Shown in pieces: positions 42,387-52,399 of a DNA stretch of 64,000 nucleotides. The notes beneath the pieces are model-generated. The model was not told the origin of the DNA. It ran no database searches and saw only the letters and a program-made list of their open reading frames with translations. Within the stretch, counting starts at the first letter, position 1, and each line of letters begins with the position of its first letter. The position numbers and the translations under genes are program-made. The stretch comes from Stomoxys calcitrans (Eukaryota; Arthropoda; Insecta; Diptera; Muscidae). Location: the NCBI RefSeq assembly GCF_963082655.1, contig NC_081552.1, positions 57,206,561-57,270,560 on the forward strand, in the 5' to 3' direction.

Positions 42387-43265
42387 TATACCCTTCGCCA
42401 TAGGATGGGGGCATACTAATTTCGTCATTCTGTTTGTAACACCTCGAAATATGAGTCTAAGACCCCATAAAGTATATATATTCTTGATCGTCGTGACATT
42501 TTATGTCGAACTTGCCATCTGCGTCCGGCCGTCCGTCCGTCTGTCTAAAGCACTCTAACTTTTGAAGGAGTAGAGCAAATCGGTTCATGTTTTGATATAA
42601 CTGCCATATAAACCGATCTTGGGTCTTGACTTCTTGAGCCTCTATAGGGCACAATTCTCGTCCGATTTAACTGAAATTTTGCAAATAGTGTTTTGATATC
42701 TCTTCCAACAACTGTGCACAGTATGGTTCAAATCGGTCCATAACCTGATATAGCTGCTATCTAAACCGATCTTGGGTCTTGACTTCTTTAGCTTTTAGAA
42801 GGCGCAATTCCTATCCGATTTGGTTGAAGTTTTGCACGTGGTGTTTTGGTATCACTTCCAACATTTATGCGAAGTATGGTCCAACTCGCTCCATACCCTG
42901 ATATAGCTGCCATATAAACCGATCTGGGATCTGGAGTTCTTTTGCCTCTAGAGAGTGCAATTCTCATCCGACTTGGCATAGATTTTGTACAACGACTTCT
43001 CCCATGGCCTTCAATATACGTGTGCAATATGGTCTGAATCGATTTATAGCTTGACACAGCTCCCATATAAACCGATATCCCGATTTTGTTTCTTGAGCCC
43101 CGAATCGGAATATAACATGATTTAGCTCCACCTCCTCCTCCGTCTATATTCATTATTCTTTGTTTGCCTAAAAAAAAGATACTGCGCAAAGAACTCGACA
43201 GATGCGATCCATGGTGGAGGGTATATAAGATTCGGCCCGGCCGAACTTAGCACGCTCTTACTTGT
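42387..43265 (+). mobile_element. HINE F1, complete but short
   Basis: 5' end TATACCCTTCGCCATAGGATG, core CTTGATCGTCGTGACATTTT, a divergent GCGTCCGGCCGTCCGTCCGTC tract at about 42518-42540, about four monomers, then GGTGGAGGGTATATAAG, hairpin CGGCCCGGCCG and CTCTTACTTGT. A (CTC)n-like CCTCCTCCTCCG at 43130-43140 is a private expansion. Confidence 0.88.
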
Positions 43266-43565
43266 TTTTGTATTTTTTTGTTTTTCTAAGCAACACGTTG
43301 ACCATTGTCTTTTGTCATCATGTTTGTTGATTTTCTTGTTTTCCAGTTTCACCCCTCCCCTCAAAATATGGTATGGATGGTTCATTTGGTGTAGCAGATT
43401 TTTAATTACTTTAAAAAGCCTCAAATAGCAAATGGTAATAAAGTTCAGGAGAAAAAAATTGCACTTTGCAACAGAAAGTTGCACCAACGAGTTAAGAATG
43501 GATGAACTTAAAATTAAATGGTTTGGGGTCAAATACAACACCAAGGAGTATTAAAAGATTTTTAT
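43266..43565. other. Low-copy sequence, no gene recognised
   Basis: T-rich start, then low-copy DNA. A 140-codon minus frame (43122-43544) begins here but runs into the HINE, and its only recognisable part is repeat. Confidence 0.3.
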
Positions 43566-43690
43566 CTTTCTGCTACCCAGAAAGTATATATATTCTTGAT
43601 CATCTTGATATTGTTAGTCGATCTAGCCATGTCCGTCCATCCGTCTACCCGACTGTATGTTCGTCTGTGGAAATCACGATAGCGGTGGGA
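43566..43690 (+). mobile_element. HINE F1c 5' stub
   Basis: AAGTATATATATTCTTGATC, CTAGCCATGTCCGTCCATCC and AAATCACGATAGCGGTGGGACG are core plus following block, like the element at 54208. The first ~60 bp and all monomers are missing. It is joined to an oppositely oriented F4 copy. Confidence 0.65.
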
Positions 43691-44110
43691 CGCGTAAATA
43701 ATCCGATCTGAACCAAAGTGGATCGAATGTCGGGAGGCTTAAGGCAACTCACTGCTCCAAGTTTCAGCGAAATCGGGTAATAAATGGGACTGTTATAGGC
43801 CTAAAAGCCAAAATCGGCAGATCGGTCTATATGGTAGCTATATCCAAATATGGTCCGATTTGGCTCGTTCAAGAACTTAGCAAAAGCCGTACCTGTGCCA
43901 AATTTCAGCCCAATATCTCAATTTTTAAAGGCTGTTGAATGATTACAACAGACCGACGGACAGACACACGGACATCGTAAAATCGCCTTCGAATTTTACG
44001 ACGATACGAAATATATACACTTTGTAGGGTCGGAAATGCATATTTCGATATGTTGCAAACGGAGTGACTAAATGAATATACTAGCAATCCTGTGGTGGTA
44101 GGTATAAAAA
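43691..44110 (-). mobile_element. HINE F4, 5' half
   Basis: Two monomers (CGGCAGATCGGTCTATATGG), GACCGACGGACAGACACACGG, the core reversed, and the 5' end CCTGTGGTGGTAGGTATA at 44087-44106. The 3' half is absent. Confidence 0.75.
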
Positions 44111-44228
44111 ATGGGTGGAAAAAACTAAAAATTTTAAAAACATGGAGAAAATATAGGAAAAAAATATTAAATATATAAATATTAAAAAATATAAGATATT
44201 AAAAAAAAATAAAAACTAATCAGAAGAA
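44111..44228. repeat. A-rich spacer
   Basis: About 118 bp almost free of C and G, made of AAAAAT and TATTAAA words on the + strand. It resembles the spacers at 45213-45437, 46522-46576 and 48079-48123, all between same-strand HINEs. Confidence 0.5.
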
Positions 44229-45212
44229 GTAAAAGCGTGCTAAGTTCGGTTGGGCCGAATCTTATATATCCTCCACCATTGATCGCATTTGTAGTGTTCT
44301 TTTCCCGGTGTCTCCTTTTTTTGGCAAACAAAGGATAAAAGAAAAGAATTGCTATAATATTGGAGCTATATCAAGTTATGGTCCGATTCAGATTGTCGGA
44401 ATTGTTGGAAGTCATAACAAAACACTTGGTGCAAAATTTCAGCCAAATCAGATGCAAATTGTGGCTTCCAGGGGCTCAAGAAATCAAATCGGGAGAACGG
44501 TTTATATGGGAGCTAAATCAGGTTAAAGGCCGATTCGGACCATACTTAGCACAATTGTTGGAAGTCATAACAAAACACTACATGCAAAATTTCAGCCAAA
44601 TCGGACTAAAATTATAGCTTCCAGGGGTTCAAGAAGTCAAATCTGAAAATCGGTTTATATGGGAGCTATATCAGGTTATAGACCGATTTGGACCGTACTT
44701 AGCACAGTTGTTAGAAAGTCATCATAAAACACTACATGCATAATTCGAGCCAAATGGGACATAAATTGCGGCTTCTAGGGGATCAAGAAATCAAATCGTG
44801 CGATCGGTTTTTATGAGAGCTATACCAGGTTAAAAACCAATTTGCAGAGTACTTGGCACAGTTATTAGAAGCAATAACAGAACACTTTATGCAAAATTTC
44901 AGCCAGATCGGACAAAAATTGCCGCTTCCAGGGGCTCAAGTAGCCAAATCGTGAGATCGGTTTATATGGGAGCTATATCTAAATCTAAACCAATATGGGC
45001 TATTTGCCCATATGCAAATTTCAAGCGGCTAGTTTTACACATTCCGCCTCTATTGTGATTTCGACAGACGGACGGACAGGGCTAGATCGATTCAGAACGA
45101 CGAGACGATCAAGAATATATGTACTTTATGGGGTCTCAGACGAATATTTCGAGGTGTTACAAACGGAATGACTAGATTAGTATACCCCCATCCTATGGTG
45201 GTAGGCATAAAA
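44229..45212 (-). mobile_element. HINE F1, complete
   Basis: 3' end AGTAAAAGCGTGCTAAG with TTCGGTTGGGCCGAA, about five monomers at ~150 bp (GGGAGCTATATCAGG), a GACGGACGGACAGGGCTAG tract at 45066-45085, and the 5' end CTATGGTGGTAGGCATA. Its monomers carry CTTCCAGGGGCTCAAG, a subtype shared with 11616-12374 and 48124-49000. Confidence 0.85.
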
Positions 45213-45437
45213 ATAAAAAATAAAAAGCTGAAAAAAGACAATTTAAATTTGAAAACAGAAAAAATGGGTGGTAATAACAAGAAATTTAAAAAAAAAATGG
45301 GAAAAAACACATAAAATTGGAAACAAAATTTAAAAAATAGAAATCTGCTAAAAATAGGAAAAAAGAAAAAATTAACAAAATATGAGAAAAAAAAAAAGAA
45401 AATTGAAAAAAAATTGCAAAAAGGGAATTATAAAAAA
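45213..45437. repeat. A-rich, purine-biased spacer
   Basis: The + strand is dominated by A with scattered G: AAAAATAAAAAATAAAAAGC, GGGAAAAAACACATAAAATTG, GAGAAAAAAAAAAAGAAAATTG. There is no gene. The strand bias suggests growth from the AAAA that follows each HINE 5' end; this is inference. Confidence 0.5.
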
Positions 45438-46521
45438 ACAAATAAAAGTGTGCTAAGTTCGGCCGGGCCGAATCTTATATACCCTCCACCACGGATCGCA
45501 TTTGTCGAGTTCTTTTCCCGGCATCTCTTCTTAGGCAAAACACGATATAAGAAAAGATTTGCTCTGCTATTAGAGCGATACCAAGATATGGTCCGGTTTG
45601 GACCACAATTAAATTATATGTTGGAAACCTGTGTAAAATGTCAGCCAATTCGAATAAGAATTGCACCCTTTGTGGGCTCAAGAAGTAAAATAGAGAGATC
45701 GATTTATATGGGAGCTGTATCGGGCTATAGACCGATTCAGACCATAATAAACACGATATCAAGATATGGTCCGGTTTGGACCACAATTAAATTATATGTT
45801 GGAGACCAGTGTAAAATGTCAGCCAATTCGAATAAGAATTGCGCCTTTTGGGGGCTTAAGAAGTAGAATAGAGAGATCGATTTACATGGGAGCTGTATCA
45901 GGCTATAGACCGATTCAGACCGTAATAAACACGTATGTTGATGGTCATGAGAGGATCAGTCGTACAAAATTTCAGACAAATCGGATAATAATTGCGACCT
46001 CTAGAGGCTCAAGAAGTCAAGATCCCAGATCGGTTTGTATGGCAGTTATATCAGGTTAATAACCGATTCGAACCATACTTGGCACAGTTGTTGCATATCG
46101 TAACAAAATACTTTATGCAAAAATTCATTCAAATCGGATAAGAATTGCGCCCTATATAGGCTCACGAAGTCAAGACCCAAGATCGGTTTATATGTCAGCT
46201 ATATCAGGTTATGGACCGATTTGAACCACACATATGGCCCATTTGCAAAACCAACCGACCTACACTAAAAAGAAGTATTTGTGCAAAATTATAAACGGCT
46301 AGCTTTACTACTTCGGAAGTTAGCGTGCTTTCGACAGACAGACGGACGGACAGACGGACGGACAGACGGACGGACAGACGGACGGACATGGCTAGATCGT
46401 CATAAAATGTCGTCACGATCAAGAATATATATACTTTATGGGGTCTTAGACGAATATTTCGAGTAGTTACAATCAGAATGACGAAATTAGTATACCCCCC
46501 ATCTTATGGTGGAGGGTATAA
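45438..46521 (-). mobile_element. HINE F1 with ~178-bp internal duplication
   Basis: AAATAAAAGTGTGCTAAG, hairpin, TATACCCTCCACCACGG. The block ATATCAAGATATGGTCCGG ... TTATATGTTGGAGACC occurs at 45580-45640 and again at 45758-45815, so a subterminal segment was duplicated. Two to three monomers follow, then an octanucleotide-like (GACAGACG)n tract at 46335-46388 and the 5' end TTATGGTGGAGGGTATA. The 150-codon + frame is repeat. Confidence 0.87.
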
Positions 46522-46576
46522 AAATCTGTGAAAAAATAGAAAAATTAATAGCTGAAGAAATGGAAAAAAAATTAAA
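46522..46576. repeat. A-rich spacer
   Basis: AAAAATCTGTGAAAAAATAG and GAAATGGAAAAAAAATTAAAAAC; same character as the neighbouring spacers. No feature inside. Confidence 0.45.
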
Positions 46577-48078
46577 AACAAGTAAAAGCGTGCTAAGTTC
46601 GGCCGGGCCGAATCTTATATACCCTCCACCATGGATCGTATTTGTCGAGTTCTTTTCCCTGCATCTCTTCTTAAGCAAAAAAAAGGATATAAGAAAAGAT
46701 TTGCTCTGCTATTAGAGCGATATCAAGGTATGGTCCAGTTTGGACCACAATTAAATTATATGTTGGAGGCCTGTGTAAAATGTCAGTCAATTCGAATAAG
46801 AATTGCGCCCTTTGTAAAATAGAGAGATCGATTTATATGGGAGCTGTATCAGCCTATAGATCGATTCAGACCATAATAAGCACGTATGTTAATGGTCATA
46901 AGAGAATCCGTCGTACAAAATTTCAGGCAAATCGGATAATAATTGCGACCTCTACACGCTCAAGAAGTCAAGATCCCAGATCGTTTTATATGGCAGCTAT
47001 ATCAGATTATGAACCGACTTGTACTTTATTTGACATAGTTGTTGAAAGTAACAATAAAAAACGTCTTGCGAAATTTCAGCCAAATCGGATAGAAATTGAG
47101 CCCTCTAGAAGCTCAAGAAGTCAAGTCCCCAGATCTGTTTATATGACAGCTATATCAGGTTATGAACCGATTTGAACCATATTTGGCACAGTTGTTGGAT
47201 ATCATAACAAAATACTACGTGCCAAAATTCATTCAAATTGGATAAGAATTGCGCCCTCTAGAGGCTCAAGAAGTCAAGACCCAAGATCGGTTTATATGAC
47301 AGCTATATAAGGTTATGGACCGATTTGAACCATACTTGGCACAGTTGTTGGATATCATAAGAAAACACGTCGTGCGAAATTTCATTCAAATCGGATAAGA
47401 AATGCGCCCTCCAGAGGCTCAAGAAGTCAAGACCCAAGATCGGTTTATATGGCAGCTATATCAGGTTATGAACCGATTTGAACTATACTTGGCACAGTTG
47501 TTGGATAACATAGCAAAATACGTCGTGCAAAATTTCATTCAAATCGGATAAGAATTGCGCACTCTAGAGGTTCAAGAAGTCAAGACCCAAGATCAGTTTA
47601 TATGGCAGCTATATCAGGTTATGGACCGATTTGAACTATACTTGGCACAGTTGTTGGATAACATAGCAAAATACGTCGTGCAAAATTTCATTCAAATCGG
47701 ATAAGAATTGCGCACTCTAGAGGTTCAAGAAGTCAAGACCCAAGATCGGTTTGTATGGCAGCTATATCAAAACATCGACCGATATGGCCCATTTACAATA
47801 CCAACCGACCTACACTAATAAGAAGTATTTGTGCAAAATTTCAAGCGGCTAGCTTTATTCCTTCGGAAGTTAGCGTGCTTTCGACAGACAGACGGACGGA
47901 CGGACGGACGGACGGACGGACGGACGGACGGACAGACGGACGGACATGGCTAGATCGATATAAAATGTCACGACGATCAAGAATATATATACTTTATGGG
48001 GTCTCAGACGAATATTTCGAGTAGTTACAAACAGAATGACGAAATTAGTATACCCCCCATCTTATGGTGGAGGGTATA
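46577..48078 (-). mobile_element. HINE F1, complete 1.5-kb copy
   Basis: 3' end ACAAGTAAAAGCGTGCTAAG with TTCGGCCGGGCCGAA. The subterminal zone has lost the GGGGGCTCAAGAAG block near 46810. About seven monomers at 153 bp follow; two adjacent ones (47490 and 47640) are nearly identical, with TTGGATAACATAGCAAAATACG in both. A long (GACG)n tract at 47886-47945 and the 5' end TTATGGTGGAGGGTATA complete it. Confidence 0.9.
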
Positions 48079-48123
48079 AAAATGGGTTAAAAATTACTAA
48101 AAACAAGAGAAAAATTAGAAGAA

Positions 48124-49000
48124 ACAAATAAAAGCATGCTAAATTCGGCCTGGCCGAATCTTGGAAACCCTCAACCATAGGTTCTGCAAAAATGTATACA
48201 AAATTAATAAGTTGAAGTACATAATTTTATTCTACATACCAAACTTCTGTCAAACCAGCAAAGTTGTTGGAAGTCGCAACAGAACAAATGCAAATTTGGC
48301 CAAGAATATTCCACTAAGAAACAGGGACAGTTTAAGCTTAATGATAAGGGGCCTCCTTTTTATAGCCGAGTACAAACTTCGTGCCGCAGTCCGACATCTC
48401 TTTAGAGAGAAGTTTTATATGGCAAAATATTTTACAAATGTTGCCAGCATTAGGAGGGGAAAACCACCGCTAAAAATTTTTTTCTGAGGGTCGCGCCAGA
48501 ATTCGAAACCAGGCGTTCAGCGTTATAGGTAGACATGTTAACCTCTGCGCTACAGTGGCCGTAACAGAACACCGCATGCAGAATTTCAGCCAAATCGGAC
48601 AAGAATTGCGGCTTGCAAGGACTTAAGAAGTCAAATCGCGAGATTGGTTTATAAGGGAGCTATGTCGGGTTATAGACCGATTTGGACCGTACTTGTCGCG
48701 GGTCTAGGAGGTCATAACAGAACACATTTGTTGAAAATTTGAGCCACATGGGATACAATTTGTGACTTGCAGAGGCTCAAGAAGTCAAATCGGGAGATCG
48801 GTATATATGGGAGCTATATCAGGTTAAAGACCGATTTTAGTCGTATTTGGTACAGTTGTTAAAAGTCATTACATAACACTATCTGCAAGATTTTAACCAA
48901 ATCGGACAAAAGTTGCGGCTTATAAGGGCTCAAGAATTCAAATCGTGAGGTCGGCTTATATGGGAGCTATATCAAAATTTGAACGACATGGCCCATCTGC
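48124..49000 (-). mobile_element. HINE F1b carrying a SINE-A
   Basis: ACAAATAAAAGCATGCTAAATTC, hairpin TTCGGCCTGGCCGAA, CCCTCAACCATAGG, then the F1b module (ATTTTATTCTACATACC, ACTTCTGTCAAACCAGC) at 48219-48263. A SINE interrupts the first monomer at 48283-48553. Three to four monomers follow. The GACG tract and 5' end are missing; at about 49000 the sequence flips to + strand monomer DNA. Confidence 0.8.
48283..48553 (-). mobile_element. SINE-A, best-preserved copy, with target duplication
   Basis: The minus strand reads GGCCACTGTAGCGCAGAGG (A box TAGCGCAGAGGT), ACATGTCTACCTATAACG, CCTGGTTTCGAATTCTGGC (B box with one extra T), then the body (GCGGTGGTTTTCCCCTCC, AGAGATGTCGGACTGCGGC, AGGAGGCCCCTTATCATTAAG) and a tail ending GAATATTCTTGGCC. 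The flanks repeat CG(C/T)AACAGAACA (48274-48285 and 48550-48561), a target duplication of ~12 bp. Inferred pol III transcript; no protein. Confidence 0.85.
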
Positions 49001-49141
49001 TATAGGTCCGATCTCCCGATTATACCTCTTGAGCCTCCATAGCGCGACCCTGAAATTTTGCACAATCACATCTACAATGGTATGGTCCATCATCTTAATC
49101 ATTTATAGCCCGGATTGGTCCATAACCAGCATTTGTTTTAC
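49001..49141 (+). mobile_element. HINE F1 monomer fragment, inverted
   Basis: GGTCCGATCTCCCGATTATACC, TCTTGAGCCTCCATAGCGCG and CTGAAATTTTGCACAATC are one + strand monomer following the minus strand F1b body, so an inversion or independent insertion lies at about 49000. Confidence 0.6.
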
Positions 49142-49905
49142 TATACCCACCATCATAGGAAAGGGGGTGTATTCATTTAGTCATTCCGTTTGCAACACAT
49201 CGAAACATCCGTTTCCGACTCTACAAAGTGTTATATTATGGATCGCAGTAAAATTCTAAGACGATTTAGCAATGTGTGTGTGTGTTTGTTCCGTGTGTCT
49301 GTCCGTCCGTCTGTTGTAATCACTTTACAGCCTTCAAAAATTAAATATTGGGTTGAAAGTTGGCACAGATACGTATTTTAAGGTAGGTTAAGTTCGCAGG
49401 TTAAGTTCTTGAACGGGCCAAATCAGACCATATTTGGATATATATAGTTGCCATATAGACCGATCTGACGATAAAGGGTCTAAAGCCCATAAAAGCTATA
49501 TTTAATACCCGATTTCGCTAAAACTTGAAACTGTAAGTTATTTTAAACCTCCCGACATCCGACCCAGATATGGTTCAGATCGGATTATATAGATATAGCC
49601 GCCAAAAAGACCAATTTGCCGGTTAATAGTCTGAAGCCTATAAAAATTGCATTTATTACCCGATATCGCTGAAATTTGACACAGTGAGTTGTTTTAAGCC
49701 TTCCGACATCCAACCGAAATATACAATAGTTCAGAACGGACTATACTAAGATATAGCTGCCATATGGACCGATCTGCCAATAAAAGTTCCGAAGCCCATA
49801 AAAGCTTTATTTATTACCCGATTTTCTGAAATTTGAAAAGTTTAGTTATTTTAAGACTTCCGACATCCGACCCAAATACAGTTCAGATCGGATTATATTT
49901 AGATA
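49142..49905 (+). mobile_element. HINE F4, 3'-truncated by a Helitron
   Basis: 5' end TATACCCACCATCATAGG, core GATCGCAGTAAAATTC, GTGTGTGTGTTTGTTCCGTG then GTCCGTCCGTCTG, and about four monomers with CCGACATCC(A/G)ACC. It ends GGATTATATTTAGATA at the CTAG of the Helitron. The layout mirrors 29603-30472. Confidence 0.8.
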
Positions 49906-51050
49906 CTAGCTGTCCCGGGCCCGCTCCGCTGCGCCTTTTTTTACTTTATATGGAACAAAAGTTTCCTTGGAATATTTATTTTCGACAATTAAAGAGCTTA
50001 AAGTGAAATACCATGTTACGACAATAGTATATCGCTTGACTAACAGTTTAACAATATAAGTGCCTTTATCTGAATCCCATATGATCTTTAATTGTTCACG
50101 AATTTAAGTTTGGATGTAAGGTGTACTCCATTCTTAAAATACCTCATTTCAGCTCGATATTCTCATGATGTCTGATTTAGTGGTGTTTTCGGGGGAGAGG
50201 TGGTCCCCCAGATACTTGGCCCTGAAAAAATATCAGCATCGTGTTCTTCTTTCAAATACCATTTATTTAAACCCCATATTGCCATCGGTTTAGGGGAGTT
50301 TAAAAAAAAATTTTACCCTTTGGGGGGTGTTTTGGGGAAGTGGTGATGCCCTAAATACATAGTCCTACATTTGGATATCAAATTCGTTTTCTACTCCCAA
50401 ATACCTTTAATTTGAGTCCCATATTGTAGTGGTTGGTCTATAAATCCGTTAGCCGCAAATTAGCAAAGTTTTTGTTTTTAGATCCTTCCTATATTCCTAT
50501 ATTTTATTTTTCTTTATTCAAAGGACCGATAGGTTGTCATAACAAAGGTACATGCTGATGATTAATTTTTGTCACTCTGCCCTCTCTCTGTTCATGTTGG
50601 CATGTTCATGTTTTTAAGTGGATCAACTAAATCCAATTGGATCAAACAATTTCAGTTGAAGACTGCCATATGACGCTAATTTAAATGCTTTACTCCCAAA
50701 GACCTTTTATTTGAGCCCCAAATTGCTATGGTCGTAAATTTGTCCCTTTTGGGGGATGTTTTTGGTAAGGGGCGGCCACTTGGTCCCATATTTGGATATC
50801 AGATTCGAATTATACACTCAAATACCTTTTATTTAAGCCCCATATTCCCATGGTCAGAAAATAAGTCCTGTTTGGGGGGGTGTTTTGGGGAAAAGGTGAA
50901 CCCCTGAAACGTGGTCCCACATTTGGATATTAGATTCTTATTTTACTCGTAAACACCTTTCATTTGAGTCCCACATTGCCTTGGTCGGTAAATATGTCCA
51001 ATTTAGGAGTGTTTTGGGGGTTGGGGTGGTCCGTCCCCCTAACACTTTCG
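49906..51050 (-). mobile_element. Helitron-like element, 3' part
   Basis: CTAG at 49906-49909 with GTCCCGGGCCCGCTCCGCTGC, TTACTTTATATGGAACAAAAG and TTAACAGTTTAACAATATAAG duplicates the 3' block at 30473-30640. Interior units follow. The dispersed segment at about 50440-50695 lies within them. The 5' half is missing; F2/F4 DNA starts at about 51050. Confidence 0.75.
50440..50695 (-). repeat. Dispersed segment, second full copy
   Basis: In reverse complement, GTCTTCAACTGAAATTG, TTGATCCAATTGGATTTAG, AACAGAGAGAGGGCAGAG, AATTAATCATCAGCATGTACC and TTGTTATGACAACCTATCGG match 15550-15690 and 35035-35130. It is flanked on both sides by Helitron interior units. Confidence 0.55.
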
Positions 51051-51470
51051 ACTTCATATGAGTCAGATCAGACTATATAGATATAACGGTCATATAGACC
51101 GATCTTCCAATTTTGGGGTCTTTATGCCATAAAAAGTAGATTTATTGTCTGAAAATGTTGCTTGTACACGTATATATAAAAGCGCATTTATTATCCGAAT
51201 TCGTTGAAATTTTGACGCAATGACTTATGTTAGGCTTTTCGACAAACGTGTTCTATATGATTCAGATCGGTTTATATTTGGATATAGCTGACAAAAAGGC
51301 CAATATTTTTTTCTACAAAATTGAACAGTGACTTATATTTTAGTAGACCACTCAATGTCAGTGCCGAATTTGGGTACTTAAGTTATCTAATCTTCACCGG
51401 ATTGTGATGAAAGGGGGTTTACATATATACCCGAGATGGTGGGCATCCAAAGTTCGAACTATTACTTGTT
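51051..51470 (+). mobile_element. F2/F4 HINE, 3' part
   Basis: Two to three monomers (TCCAATTTTGGGGTCTTTATG; TTAGGCTTTTCGACAAACG), then CACCGGATTGTGATGAAAGG, CCCGAGATGGTGGGCATCC and AAAGTTCGAACTATTACTTGT. The GC hairpin is deleted (TTCGAAC instead of TTCGGCCCGGCCGAAC). Confidence 0.7.
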
Positions 51471-52399
51471 TTACTTGTTTTTTATTTTATTTTATTGTAT
51501 TGTTTTTTTTTTCTTTTCATTTTATTATCTTACTTTAAATCAAGGTATTGAAAACTAACGTCTAAGAATCCCTCCTACATCGCTCCTTGCATATAGAACA
51601 ACTTCTAATCGCCTCAAAGCGCTTTTTTATTGTCCTTATAGTAAGCACCATTATTTTAACCAAAGTTGAACACCCATAATATTCTGTTGCCTTTCTCGAA
51701 AGACACTTAAACTTAAGCTTCATGGATCTAATGTGACAAGAATAACAAATCCTCAAGACTTTTATTCTACTCCCACCCCTCCGCCACCTGCTCAAGCTCA
51801 AATTGTTACTTCAAGGCATTCATTGTAAACTAGAGGGTGTGGTTGGAGCTTTAAAGATTTCAAACTTTTGCAATGCATAACACCCTTTTCGAAGTATGGC
51901 ATGGAAAATGATGACGATGACGATGATGAAGAAGGATTCAAACTTTTTAATCACATCATTAAGTTGCAGCTTGTGCTAAGGAGGGCAGCTGTGTGTGTGT
52001 TTGTGTTTTTTTGTCTCCTCAGGAATAGTTGTCCCTACTAGCCAAAGGATAAGAATAAAGAACACTCATTTGCTCTTTAATCAAGATAGGAATCATTAGA
52101 AATCATTGATATTGTCCGCAAGTCGTCTTTACCGAAAAACGAAGAGAGAGAGAGAGAAAAGAAATATCAACCAAACAAGTCTGTGTTGAGGAAAAGTACT
52201 CAACAATTGCGTAACGACAAATGAATGTTTAAATCAAACAATGGATGCATTGATGCAAGAGAAAACTAGGCACAGTATTTGCAGGCAGAAAAAAAGGAGG
52301 ACCATGCACCTCCTATGCACTTCTTGTTGGTAGAGTAATGGCAAAATTAAGGGATTAGATAAGTGGCTCTACAGTTTTTTTCTTCTAAAACCTTAACAA
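51471..52399. other. Low-copy sequence with simple repeats, no gene recognised
   Basis: T-rich start (TTTTATTTTATTTTATTG), a (GATGAC)n patch at 51909-51935, a (GT)n patch near 51990 and (GA)n at 52143-52160. A 79-codon minus frame (51562-51801) is Arg/Cys/Ser-rich with no known domain. The mixed composition looks like ordinary host non-coding DNA. Confidence 0.35.

Noticed and set aside
51562..51801. 79-codon minus frame, Arg/Cys-rich
   Set aside because: No recognisable domain; chance frame in low-copy DNA.
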